Assembly (NCBI GenBank): GCA_014706295.1
Contig: JACSVZ010000001.1
Span: 2,045,740 to 2,109,739 of the forward strand
From: Lycocorax pyrrhopterus obiensis
Taxonomy: Eukaryota > Chordata > Aves > Passeriformes > Paradisaeidae
Direction: 5' to 3'
DNA length: 64,000 nt
Shown here piece by piece: positions 37,601 to 48,765 of the stretch (the stretch's first letter is position 1; each line of letters begins with the position of its first letter). Made by a program: the position numbers and the translations under genes. Under the pieces are notes generated by a model. The model ran no database searches, was not told the DNA's origin, and worked only from the letters and a program-made list of their open reading frames with translations.

Positions 37601-40600
37601 TTTTTATGGCTGGATTCTGCTGGGTGTGTTGCAGTTCCACTGATAAAATTTGGGTTGGTTTTGGGGGGTTTTTTGGTTTTTTTGAAGTCATACTGAAGGA
37701 ATTATCTCAATATAAGAAAAGAAAGTTCTAAGACCCACTCAGAGTACTCTGGTTTTTGTGTTCCATGAGATTCACCCTGTTTTTCCTTAATATCTGCTAA
37801 AAGGCCAAAACAGTCAGAATTACTTTTGGATTTAACTGCAGAAACAAAGATCATTATGGAATAATGATGTACCACAAAAATAGACTCATCAAAGCTTATG
37901 AAAGAGTTGGCTGTCAGTTAAAGGTAAGAAATTGAGCCTTCAAAATATTTTAACATCTTGACAAATTTCATTCAAACGCTGATTTTAAAAAAGAATATGG
38001 ATGGAAAGTAGGATATTGATGTATACTGTATAAAATCACCTTTTTTGCTGTGTGCAGCAGTTAAAAATCATATTAAATTGTTTGGTTTTGAGGTTGTTTG
38101 ATACAAAAATATCTGAGCACATCTTTCAGGACAAAAAGAGGGGTGGAACAGAGGATTTGTTGTTTAGGGGGTTTATATCAAGATTCTCTCCTCGGAGAGG
38201 AGTCCTAAGCCTAAGAAAATCCTTTTTACCCAATGTAGATGTAGTTAATAATTACCTCCAGCAAACTCTTGCAATATTGCCATGGAATTTGTGTTGGTTT
38301 TCCTGATAAACCTTCATTCCTTGCAGGCAAACAACATGGGTGTGGGTGTTGTTGGGATTATTGAATGCAACTTCCTAAAACCAACTCACAACAAACAAGA
38401 TTTCGACTACACCAACGAATACAGGTATTTTTATCTGCATTTTCTATCCCACATTGTCATTTCCTGGGAAATACTTGATAAAGCTGCTTCTTTAAATAGG
38501 AAGAATAAAAGTTTATGGTGTTCTGGCCAAACCTGGTTTAAATGCAAACAGCTCCTTTTAGACCCTTTTTTGTCTGCCCCCTCTTTTTCTCCTTCTATTT
38601 CCTTATAAACTTTTTCCCACTCCACATATTCATACCAGCCTTGTTCCCATGTTTTTCCCTGGATGTTCTTTTCCCTGTCTGTTTGCCTGGCTGTTTAGGA
38701 GGAGGCATTTTCCGTGTGCCCAACAGTGCTTTTAATGTGGATATGGAAATTTGTGATCCCTGAACCATTTCCTGTGTGAGGCACCAACAGTTCCCTTGGC
38801 AGAGGGGCAGGAATTGGGAATGCCCTTGGCAGGCACAGTGAGCAGGGAATGTTTTCCACTTGTTGGGGTTTTTTGAACACTTCACATGAAGGAGGGGTTT
38901 CCTCAGTCCCCCTTGGGTTTGATTTGTCTGTCAGCACCCCAAGAAATCCGGGCCCTTTGTGTCCAACTAGTCTGTCCGAAATATAATTAAATCAATATCC
39001 AGACAAGTGGGGAGAATCACAGGATCCTTAAGGTTGGAAAAGACCTCCAAGACTTCCAAGCCTTTGAGTTCCTGGACATAACTTTGGGGTGGAGGTGTGA
39101 GTTAATCTTATAATTAAATTATAATGAACCAAGTTGATCTGAGGAGAGTGATTTCACCCCAGCTGCTGCTTCAGCAGCAAAACAGCTTCTCCTGTCTTGG
39201 CTGCTCTGTGCTTTATCAGCTCCTGGTCCCATGGAGTTCCCATTCCTGCAGGGATTCCAGCAGAACCTGGCTGTGGTGTCTCCACTTTGCTCCATCTTCA
39301 TCCCTCTCAGCGTGTGCTTAAGGTTGCTGTGTCAACATCCAGGAACAGATTCCCTGCATGCCAGGTGCATTCCATGCAGGAAGCAGCAGCTGCATTTCAC
39401 CTCTAATTTCAGTACTGTTACACCTTCTGTTACAATGGGAATGGAACTTCCCAGCTTTCACTTGGAATGTGAGTGGGCACAGTGATACCACACTTGAAAA
39501 ATCTTCTAGAAAGGTTTTTCTGCCAGGAGTGCTCCAGGCTTTCAAAAGATGTTTTTGTTTTGGGCTGGAAAGTTGTGAACCTGATGTAAAGGTGCTCTGC
39601 GCTTCTTCCCTCCCCAGAAAAGGGATGTGATTTGGAATGTGATCCCATCCATGCATCCCTGCTTGTTTCTGCCCTTCTGGTGCCTCCTGGCTCAGCAATC
39701 CTGCCTGGGGTTCAGAGGTGACCTGGATCCAAACTCTCTGGGTCACACGAGTTCACTGCACAAACATTTGTGTTGGTTCAAGGCCTGGGGTGGTGTCGGG
39801 TGTTGAGACAAGCCAGGGAGGGCTGGGCCTGGTTACTCATCCACTTGATTGCTCAGAGGTGAATTCCACAGGCTGACAGGAGGCTGTCCTCACCTTTAGC
39901 TCACCTGTGGGGTTTGTTATTGTTCCTCACCTCTCCCTCCTGTGTGGGCCAGCTCTGGGAGTCCCTGAGCTGCACGATGAGCCCTGAGCAGGAAACAAAG
40001 CTAAAAATTAACCTGGGTGAGACTGGCCTGCTCCTTTTATCAGAGCGCAGAAGTGGTCAAATGTTTGCCAGCTCCTTGTTGTAAAGCTGGACATCAGCTT
40101 AGAGTAGCCATGAACCTGCACTTGGGATGTACAAGAACAGCCAGAACCAGGGGGAGGTACTGGATTGGTTTTGTGCTTTTTTAAATTCTCTGGTTGAGGC
40201 TGAACTGGTGAAGCCCCTACAGGGTTTGCTCTGTCCATGAGCAGCATTGCAGAGCTGAGCACTCTTGATTTCAGTCTTTGTGCTCTCACTCGTATTTCCA
40301 GGAATTCCTTTGCTGACAAACATTACTTCAGACAATTCCTCATTTCTACAGGTTTCGAAATAAACAAACTTTTTATAAAAGAATAAAGGAAAACCTTTTA
40401 GAAAAGCTTTTTTCCCACTGTTTTGCAATTAGAAATACTAAAGTGGTTCATGCACTTATTCTGTCACTGGAGTTTATAAAGGTTCTTTCTGTGCTAGAAT
40501 TGGATTATTCAAGGTGGTCTGTCAATTCTTTTCTTTGTAGACTCACGATAGCAGCACTGGGAGAAAAGCTCAACGATTACTGGAACGAGATGAAAACCAA

Positions 40601-43600
40601 GAAAAACGAGGAGTATCCCTTAGCTCTGCCCGTCGAGGAGATCCAGTGAGTCCTACTGTGACAGCAGAGAACTGAACACACTGTCACTGCTTTATCTGAC
40701 ATGAGAACACTCTTCCGTGTGCAAACCCGGATTTATTTTGGTTTTTACCCCAGGAAACAGCCTGACCAGACGTGGGTGCAGTGTGACGCGTGCCTCAAGT
40801 GGCGGAAGCTCCCAGACGGCATCGAGCACTTGCCAGAGAAGTGGTACTGCTCCCTCAACCCTGACCCGCAATTCCGGTAAGGACACGGCCCAGGGGCACC
40901 TCCCAGTCCTTACTGATCACCTGGGAGCAGCAGGGGTGTTCAGCTCTTTCTGTTGTGGGTTTTTTCCTGTCCCCTTCCCTCCCCCAGGAATTGTAACGTG
41001 CCAGAAGAACCAGAGGATGATGATTTAATACATCCGACATACGAGAAAACCTACAAGAAAAAGTGAGTTCTGGAGAGTTTTACAAGGGGCTCAACACTAA
41101 ATACCACCAAGGAGAGCAGTGCAGCAGTTGGGGTGAAAGTCCAGCTCCCACAAGGATGATGTTCCATAGGAATTGGCAGTGTGGGAATAGTTTGGGATGT
41201 CCCAGAAGCAAAATCTGAGGGCTGTTAGGAGACCTTGGCTTTGTTACTTTCAAGATCCACATAGAAGCAGCTGAAAAGCTCAATACATTTATTTAAGAAT
41301 TAAAGGGTTCTTAGCTAAGGTGTATGACAAAAACTGATTTGGGTAATTGTAATGCTGGCTCACATTCTAGAAATGAGAGTTTGGGGTTGTTTCAATATTT
41401 TAAAAATAAATAATCTGAGAGGGAACTTGTTTGAGGTTAAGCTAACTTCAGACTATACAAGTGTCCAGGTTCCTGAGGAAATGTTCATTCAATAAACAAG
41501 AGTACTTTGATTATTGTATCTAGCTGAGATGAGGAGTATTCTGTTTGCTTTTAGATCTTAGATTTCATTTTTATAATGAATCAACAGTTTGAATCTAAGC
41601 TCTTAATTTATACTTTTTTCCTTGCTGCTGTGCAGGGACAGGGAAAAACTGAAGAGGCGACTGGAGTACAGCCAGCAGGTAACTCCTGAAGCTGGCAGGA
41701 GCCTGCCCTGGGTACAAATATCTGCTTTGACATCCAGTTTTACTCTGATGGCTCTGCAGGATTTGCTCACCATGAGGAAACCCAAAATCCCCTTTCTTTG
41801 CTGCTCAGTGGTGGAAAATCCACCATTTCTTTCTCCTTAGGAAAGAGTTTGAGAGGGACAAAGGCCTCTCGCCAAAACTAGAAGAGATGTCAGTCACTTG
41901 TGGCTTTTTTATGGCATGACACCAAATTCTTGAAGGGGGATTTGTTGGAGAGAGATGTGATGAGGATATGAAAGTAAAGATGCCTTTAAAAGTGGGAATC
42001 TCAGGGGATGGGGATGGACAGAGGTGGAACAGCTACACTTGTGCAAGGAGATGCTCAAATTCTGATTAAATCCAGATGCAGATCAAGGTGTGTGATGGGA
42101 ACGTCTGGATTGTAACTCAGAATCAAATCTTCTAAGTGTGATTTAGTTTCAGTTGCATGCAAAGTCAATTGCTGACCTAAGATCACTTCATTTCTGGAGA
42201 AGAGGTGCTGTATGTGCTGTTTCAACGTGTTTATTTCATTTTATTGTTTCTCTGCCATTAGACCTCCCCCAGTACAAAAGTAATTTCTAAAAGTGAAATA
42301 ATTGCTCATTTTGGGCAAACTGAGTGAACCCTGAGCATCTTTCCAGGGATGTCTGTCCTGGAGTTTGTGTCTGATGGACAGACTCCAGACAGAGACACAA
42401 CTTGGGAATTCAACTTGCCTGGGATTCTGCACAGCACTTTCAAATGGAAAACTGGGATTTGCAATATTCTAGTCAGCCTTTCTCATCCCAAAATCCTGAG
42501 CCTGGGTTCAAGGAGGTACTTGGATATGTAGGTGTCAGAATTTTAGGTGTTAGTATATAGAGAACTGCTTAAATCTGTCCCAAAGAATCTACTAATATCT
42601 GTTTATTTCCATTCTTAACTTACATTGTTTTATAGATCAATAATGAAATACTTTTAAAAACATCTGTTTCTTCAAGTAAAGACTTCAAAACATTCTCACC
42701 TCCGAATGCAAAGGAAGCTCTTCCAAGGTTACTTTTACCAAAATCATCAGATGCTTCTGTTAGAAGATCTCTGCCTATTTTAATTAAAGTATCTTCCCCT
42801 CATTTGGATCCTGACAGCAGGTGAGTGGACCTGCACAAAGTAGATTCCTGTTTATTATTAAAATGAATAACTTCTTAAGGAAAACGATGGTGTTGGGGGC
42901 AGCTTCAGCTGCTAAAATTCCTGTGGGAATTCTGGGAGCATGGGAAGCTCCAGTTTAAAGGGACCTGGACACTTTGTCAAGTACAAAAGTGAATGCAACA
43001 AAATGACAAGGATTTGATTGACAATGACAAATTTGACAAAATTGTCAGTGATTTGTCTGCTTAGGAGCAGAGTTTGTGTTATCCATACTCCACAGGCTGT
43101 TTTCCTGTGGGGATGTTCCTGGGAATACTGAGTCTGTTTCAGAATAATGTGCGAGTGTGTGGATGGCAGGCACTTGTTTTTACAGGAATTTATTCTGGCT
43201 ACACAAATTCAAATCCCCTGCAGGGGGACATCCCTTTCTAGTTCTGGAGTGGTAGTTTTTGAACAGTGCTCAGAGAAACACTGAACATGGCTGGAAACAA
43301 ATGATTTGGCAGCATTTGAGCAATAAACTGATTATTTTAATGTTTTCCTCCTCAGTCTCAAAAGGAGGACACAGAGTTGTGTGACACCTGTGTCCCTCAA
43401 GACACCTCGGCTCGACGACAAAACATTCAACAACCACGAGGAGGATGATGATGATGATGAAGATGTCATCATTTTAGAGGAGAGCAGCACTCCAAAGCCT
43501 TCAGCAGATCCTGATGTTCCCGTGGTAAAAACAGAATGTATCAATTTGGATCAGGAGGAGAAGGAGAAGGTAAACTCTCCCGTGGGAGAACCCTGCAGTG

Positions 43601-46600
43601 CAACCACTTCAGAGGCAAAAAGTGAACAGCTGAGCTCAGCCACACAGACAGAGCTCCCAAACCTGGTGGTGAAAAAGGAAGAGGTGGAAGACATCCCAGT
43701 CCAGATTCCTGGGGCAGGGATGGAAAAGGAACAACAGCACAAGGTGAATGGTGTTCCCGAGACATCTGTAGAGATGGAAAATGAACTGAAAAATCAGCTG
43801 CAGTTACTGAACAGAGAAAAAGAAATGTACCAAAGCAAATGCGAAGCGTTAACCAAACAAGTGGAAACACTGGAACAGCAGCTTTTGGAGATGAATAATA
43901 AATATGTAAAAAAGGAAATGTGCCATCAGGCAACGGAGACAGTTCCCTCCTTTGGAGAAGGAAATGCTGACAGGAGGAGTTTGGCAGAGGTGACAGCTCT
44001 CTATGAGCAGGCCTTGGGGGAAATAGCAACGCTCAAGGAGCAATGCAGCACCCTGCAGAACCTAAAGACTGAGTGCAGCAAATGTGCTGATGGCGAGAGT
44101 AAGAGTGAGGTGGATGAGATTGCTGTGCAGCTGGATGATGTTTTCAGGCAGCTGGACAAGTGCACCATTGAGAGAGACAGATACAAAAGTGAGGTATGTC
44201 TCTTAAAACACTTCTATCACTTAAATTATCTCTATTTTTATTGCCTTTTCATAGCATTTCTAATACACAGTGTTTTGAATAGTTTTGACGGCTTTATTTT
44301 TATTTTGATTGCCAGATTGAAGTCCTAGAAGTGGAGAAAAATCAGATGGCCTGTCAGTGTGAGGAGCTCAAGGCAGAGCTGGCACAGTTAAAAGCTTCAA
44401 TCCCACAGGCTGTAGCACATGCAAATGATTCTACCACCAGTAATGTAGAAGAGACTGTAAATTTTTCTGATGGAGAAAGGTATCAGTTTTGTTCTTTCTA
44501 GCTGTTATTTCAAGATTTTTGCTTGTTGGTTGTATTTGAAATGTTTTGGTGAAGGTTATGTCTGATAATTGTATAATAAAATGTGATGCTTGGAATTCTT
44601 TTCTACTGCCTTTTGTGACTCCTAACTAATGTTGGCTTTTTTTATCAAGTGATGTTTGTGATTTATGATTTATTTGTGTGAGCAGGGTTGGCCACTGCAC
44701 AACAGAATGGCAAACTGATGTTTCTTAAAGTATCCAAAATGTTGTATAATTTCTGAACACAACTTGCAAACCAAAGAGAGAAAAGGGAGGCAGGAAAGAG
44801 GGTGATCATTATTTCATGCTGTGTAATGAACTTCACTTTGAGAATCTGTTTTTCTTTCTTGAATCAGCTGGAAAGAGTCTGGATTTGAAACCTTCCTGTA
44901 ACAACTCCTTGCTGCAGGCAAATCCTGTGGAATCAGGGTCCAGGGCGTGTCTTGGAATTAAACAAGGGCTGAAATTTCCAACTTGAAGCTTGCAGCTCTT
45001 GGGAAGTGGGAATAGTACACACACAAAAAAACCCAGAGCAGGTGGCAGCAGAGCGAGCTGAGGTCCCTGCCAGGGGAGAATCCAAGGAGGGGAAGCATCA
45101 CCTGTGATGAAAGGGTACTCAGTTAAAGGACCATTTAAACAAATTGATCCCTGGGACCAGATGAGAGGCATTGCAGAGGGAGCTGCCCTTGTAGTTATCT
45201 CCAAAAGTTGACATTCCTGGAAAAAGGCAGTTGTTATGCCCATATTTAGGACAGCCCAAGCTCCATTGAGGCATTGCAGCCTCAATCCCAGGGAAAACAT
45301 GGAATAAATCTACCTGGGAGCTACCTGCAGCCCCATGAGAGTCAAAAGGGAGTAAGGACAACCAGCATGGGGTGACTGAGGGCAAACTGGGGATCAGCAG
45401 CAAGGCCAGGAATGGAAAAGACCTTTGCAGCTCAAGTCCTGTGTCCAGTTCTGTGTCACTTCAAAAGGACATTGAGGGGCTGGAGTGTGGCCAGGGAAGG
45501 GAACGGAGCTGGGAAGGGGCTGGGAAACACATCCTAGCAGGAGCAGCTGAGGGAGCTGGGAAAGGGGCTCAGCCTGGAGCAGAGGAGGCTCAGGGGGGAC
45601 CTCACTGCTCCCCACAACTCCCTGACAGGAGGGGCAGTGAGGGAGGGTCGGGCTCTGCTGCCGTGTCCCAAGGGAAAGGAGGAGAGGAAATGGCCTCAGA
45701 TTGCACCAGGGGAGGCTCAGGTTGGAGGTTGGAAACAATTTTTCCCTCCCAGAGTGGTGAGGCCTTGGAATGAGCTGCCCAGGGAGTGGTGCAGTCACTG
45801 TCTCTGGGAGTGTTCAGGAGGAGTCTGGATGTGGGCCCTGGGACAGGGTTTGGGGTGATGGTGGAACTGGATAATCCCAAAGGTCTCTTGCAACCCTGAG
45901 GATTCTGGGATTCATGGCTTGGGTGACAGACCAAAATGCACTCAATAAATTCCTGATGCCATCAAATTGGAGGGAACTCAGGAGGGCAGAGCTGCTGCTG
46001 AGGGACTTTGACAAACTGGAGAAATGGGCTGGAAAAAAAGCCCCTGAAAATTCCACAAGGGGCAGTGCATGCAGGAGAACCAGCTGGAGCCTGCTCCTGG
46101 GAAAGCAGCTGGGAGGAAGGTGCCCGGTGGTGCTGGGGGAGTGGCAGTGCAATGTGAGCCGGCAGTGCACTCTGCTGGCGGCACAAACCAGTGCCTATTG
46201 GCTGGACTGGCCAGGGCCCAGCCAGGGCTGGAGAGTGACTCCGCCCTGGAGCTGGGCATTGGGAGACCAACCAGGGAGTGTTGGATCCAGCTCTGGGCTC
46301 CCTGCTATGACGCTGGCAGAGGGTGGCAGGGGAGTGGAGAATGAGCTGGATAATTTCCAGAGACCCCTTTCAGTCTTAGAAAAGAAACTTACCCACATTA
46401 AAATTGATCTGTCAGCATTAAATTTTATTTTTCCTTATAGCTCTGACTTGTGTTTGCTAAAAGAATTAGCAAATAAATGCAGGACTTGGAAGTAACTTCC
46501 CCCACAAGTTGATGGAGATATGGCAGCACTGGGAGAACTGGTTATGGAGATGATAAAGGATCTGAGAGTAGAAGGAATTGGGCCACAGAAGGGATGGCTT

Positions 46601-47299
46601 ATGGCAAAACAATTTGATCAGGAAGAGGACACAGCAAGGACATCCAGGAAAGAAACCAAAAAAGGGAGGCACAGCCTTTTCCCTGGACTATTACTCTTAT
46701 TTCCTATTTATATTTTAAAGTCTTTGGACAAACTCCTCCTTCTTGCCTTCTCCTCTCTTTTTCTCTCCTTTTGTTCCCGTGGGTTGTGGTAGTCTGAATT
46801 TCTACATGGATAAAAATACCAGGATTTAATACTGCTTTGAGAAATAAAGTGGGGTAAAGAATTGTACCAATGCTTATTCAGAAATATTGCTGATGGGAAT
46901 TCAGTTTAGTATTGGTTTGAAACTAAGGGAATATTCACCTTCAGGCTGAAAACTGAAGAGAAGCTTGGAAAAACTGGTAGATTTAGAAATAATCTTGATG
47001 CAGTTTTACCTGCATCGGTTTTTTGTTGGTTTACGAGAGTAATGGAGTCTCTCCAGTCTGGATTATCAGTCCAGCTTTGTTAGATGAAGGACTCTGAACA
47101 CAGAATTCCACCTCCATCTAATCCTGTCCAATTCTCTCTCCCCAGCCTGAAGCTCCGCTCTCTCCGAGTGAACGTGGGACAACTCCTGGCCACCATCATG
47201 CCCGACCTGGACCTGCAGCAAGTGAATTACGACATTGATGTGGTGGATGAAATCCTAGGGCAAGTTGTAGAACAAATGCATGAGATCAGCAGTACTTAA
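28518..47299 (+). CDS. MORC3: MORC3, nuclear GHKL ATPase with CW-type zinc finger
   Basis: MORC-family chromatin protein; vertebrate MORC3 is a GHKL ATPase that binds H3K4me3 through its CW domain and locates to PML nuclear bodies. Coding exons: 28518-28556, 33787-33859, 35108-35240, 36280-36494, 36785-36932, 37193-37340, 37428-37559, 37804-37923, 38327-38424, 40541-40645, 40754-40876, 40988-41062, 41636-41678, 42636-42820, 43356-44193, 44316-44479, 47146-47299 (TAA). All joins keep phase and give 930 residues, close to the mammalian protein. ATPase motifs: AELIDNAYD (E35, N39), DNGNGM (67-72), [11 protein letters not shown] (97-107). The CW finger follows at about 405-455, then an acidic/SUMO-related linker, a coiled coil and a conserved C-terminal helix block. 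Introns after exons 4 and 7 look U12-type. The start is the first ATG, in YY1-like context, followed by GGIRLSA as in orthologues. Confidence 0.96.
28604..28715 (-). repeat. CR1 LINE fragment
   Basis: Minus-strand CR1 words GGCAGGGACACCTTCCATCA and CCAAGCTGGCCTTGGACAC, diverged, 50 bp into MORC3 intron 1. Confidence 0.8.
29300..29357 (-). repeat. CR1 LINE 3' tip
   Basis: ACAGAATCATTTAGG and CCAAGATCATTGAGTCCAACC are the reverse complement of a CR1 terminus. Confidence 0.75.
30238..30450 (+). repeat. CR1 LINE 3' end (second 3' subtype)
   Basis: GGGATTTCTTCCTGGAAAGG, GTGCCCATCCCTGGAGGTGT, then GAGCTTTTCCAACCTAAAC and TTCCATGA. Confidence 0.9.
31165..31297 (+). repeat. CR1 LINE 3' end, short
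   Basis: GGATGGGGCTTGGAGCATCC, CTTTAAGGTCCCTTCCAACC and a terminal GGAATTCTGTGATC. Confidence 0.9.
31738..31945 (+). repeat. CR1 LINE 3' end (second 3' subtype)
   Basis: Similar to 30238-30450: GGAATTTCCTCATGGAAAGG, GGAGTGCCCATCCCTGGAGG, ending TTTTCCAACCTCAAGGATTC. Confidence 0.9.
33787..37923 (+). CDS. MORC3: MORC3 exons 2-8: GHKL ATPase and S5-fold region
   Basis: Seven exons encode the catalytic module. Exon 2 carries the catalytic Glu (E35) and exon 3 the Mg-binding Asn (N39) and DNGNG loop. Exon 4 carries the YGNGFKSG lid. Exons 5-8 encode the rest of the ATPase and the S5-like fold ([41 protein letters not shown]). No key residue is missing. Both non-standard introns lie inside this block. 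Confidence 0.93.
35561..35605. repeat. (ATT)n microsatellite
   Basis: Trinucleotide ATT/GTT run in MORC3 intron 3. Confidence 0.9.
36495..36784 (+). other. MORC3: MORC3 intron 4, U12-type with AT-AC ends
   Basis: The intron begins ATATCCTTT, the exact U12 AT-AC donor consensus, and ends CCCAC. A branch motif CTCCTTAAC (36765-36773) sits about 12 nt before the 3' end, the spacing expected of minor introns. Joining ...ACC AAC CAA C to GG CAG ATC restores the reading frame and the orthologous protein across the join. No GT-AG alternative does so. Confidence 0.9.
37560..37803 (+). other. MORC3: MORC3 intron 7, probable U12-type with GT-AG ends
   Basis: The donor is GTATCCTTT, matching the U12 consensus rather than GTRAGT. 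A branch motif TTCCTTAAT (37783-37791) lies 13 nt before the AAAG acceptor, and there is no pyrimidine tract between branch and acceptor. Phase is kept (exon 7 ends FLN, exon 8 begins AKTVRITFG). Confidence 0.85.
39014..39066 (-). repeat. CR1 LINE 3' tip
   Basis: AGAATCACAGGATCC and GGTTGGAAAAGACCTCCAAG, reverse complement of a CR1 tail, in MORC3 intron 9. Confidence 0.78.
40754..41062 (+). CDS. MORC3: MORC3 exons 11-12: CW-type zinc finger
   Basis: Exon 11 (40754-40876) encodes [17 protein letters not shown] and [10 protein letters not shown]; exon 12 (40988-41062) supplies the last Cys in [13 protein letters not shown]. All four zinc-binding Cys and the Trp residues of the methyl-lysine cage are present, so H3K4me binding is expected from the family. 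Confidence 0.93.
43356..44193 (+). CDS. MORC3: MORC3 exon 15: acidic SIM, SUMO-site and coiled-coil region
   Basis: The exon opens with a basic LKRRTQ, then an Asp run (GAT codons at 43447-43461) followed by EDVIILEES, a classic SUMO-interacting motif with VIIL at about residues 583-586. Downstream, VVKTEC and VVKKEE match the SUMO acceptor pattern (hydrophobic-K-x-E). The second half ([20 protein letters not shown]) has heptad spacing typical of a coiled coil. This agrees with the SUMO-dependent PML-body localisation known for MORC3. Confidence 0.88.
45465..45916 (+). repeat. CR1 LINE 3' end
   Basis: In MORC3 intron 16: GAGGGAGCTGGGAAAGGGGC, CAACTCCCTGACAGGAGGGG, ending with CTTGCAACCCTGAGGATTC. 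A similar subtype lies at 52131. Confidence 0.9.
45985..46130 (+). repeat. Possible older CR1 segment
   Basis: GACTTTGACAAACTGGAGAA and TTCCACAAGGGGCAGTGCA resemble CR1 sequence that normally precedes the 3' end. It is diverged and follows another CR1 tail, so it is a separate insertion if real. Confidence 0.45.
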
Positions 47300-48765
47300 T
47301 AGCTCAGTGTTTCAGCCGAGTTTTATTGCTCTTCCATTATAACCTTTCAGTTCCAGATTGTAAATAGAGCTGCTTCACTTTATATATTTGACATAGGTGG
47401 ATCTCTCAGTGTAAATATTCCACACGTTTAGCTGTTCACTTCCTCTTCAAGGAGCACTGTCAATACTGACCGACCCCGATGTACTTAATTAAGGATTTTG
47501 CTTTGGAAATGTATTTGTAATTAAATTTGCAGATATTTTTACTATTAGGAATCTTAATACTTTTCTACAGACACCTTTTCGTTGACTTTGGATCTTATAT
47601 AAGCATTAATACCTGTGAGTATTTCCTCTTCCAAAGTAGTGGAATATCTTAGAAATGCAAAACAAAGAACTTCCTTGATTTCCTTCCCAGAGTTGCTGTA
47701 TCCCACAGTGTTGTTCCATTGCTCCCAGCAATGTTCTGTGTTGCATTCATGGGATAGAAATGTAAGTAGTAGGTGAGGATTTGGGGAATATTTGTGTGTT
47801 TCTACCAAAAGAATGCTCCTTTAAGGGTTTTATCCTGACAACTGGTGATGGACCAGTTGGATGGAAGCACTTGGAGGGATGTTTCTTTCTCTGTGGTATA
47901 AACTACAGAGTGACCTAGAGCTGAAAATGTTCAACTGCTTTAGACAGTTTTTGTTATAGGAAAGATAAGGGAATTCCTCTTTTTCACATCTCCCCTTTTA
48001 GAGTTCTGTGCTCTAAATCTTCCCATTTGTCCATGGTTGTGGGAAAACCTGGCAGCAACGGTACCGAGAGAAATTCCCAGCCAACTGCAGGGGTTTCTTT
48101 CCAAGTCATTGGGAATGACAAACGGAGTGGCAAAGACAGCAGATCCATCTTTTCCTCTGTGGTGGGATTGGTCACCCAAAGAGCCATCCAGAAAAATGGG
48201 TCTTGCTTTCAAATATAAAAAATAAATTTAAAAAATCATGTAATTAGTGCTCAATATGCTAATTCTTAGGAAGTATCTTCTTTTTTTTTCAAAATACAGC
48301 CAGTATTGGCTTTTGCACTGCTGCTGTCCTGAGTTAATTCCTTGCTGTCCCTTTTAGTTGTAGTTCAGTGGAATTCCTTCCATGGACAGTATTTCAATTG
48401 AAGATCTCTCCCTATGCCAATAAGGGGAATGCACTACTGTTGTACTTTATAAAGGAGAAATTGAATGTTTGATTTGGGAAGAGGTGGCTGTAATATAACT
48501 ACGTATGACTTTTGCAAAGTTTATATTTCCCATTTCTTGGTGTGTAGCTTTTCCATTTCTTAATCATTATTTATTACGTTTCATCAGGCTGTCGCTGAAT
48601 TTCTTGTAGACAACTGGCAAAATAGAGCACATGTCTATATTAAAAATGGCAAATTTACAGTGTACGTTTACACTTTGGACAACGGTGGACTTATGGAAAT
48701 GGTTTCTATTTACTTGTTAAAATGTATTTTTTGTAAAAAATAAAAAGATATAAATCTGAGTTTGC
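47300..48765 (+). other. MORC3: MORC3 3'UTR
   Basis: AT-rich sequence after the stop codon. AATAAA at 48739-48744 is followed by a GT-rich element TTGTGTTTGTTT near 48777, the usual arrangement for cleavage at about 48760. A second AATAAA lies at 48792-48797. Confidence 0.75.
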
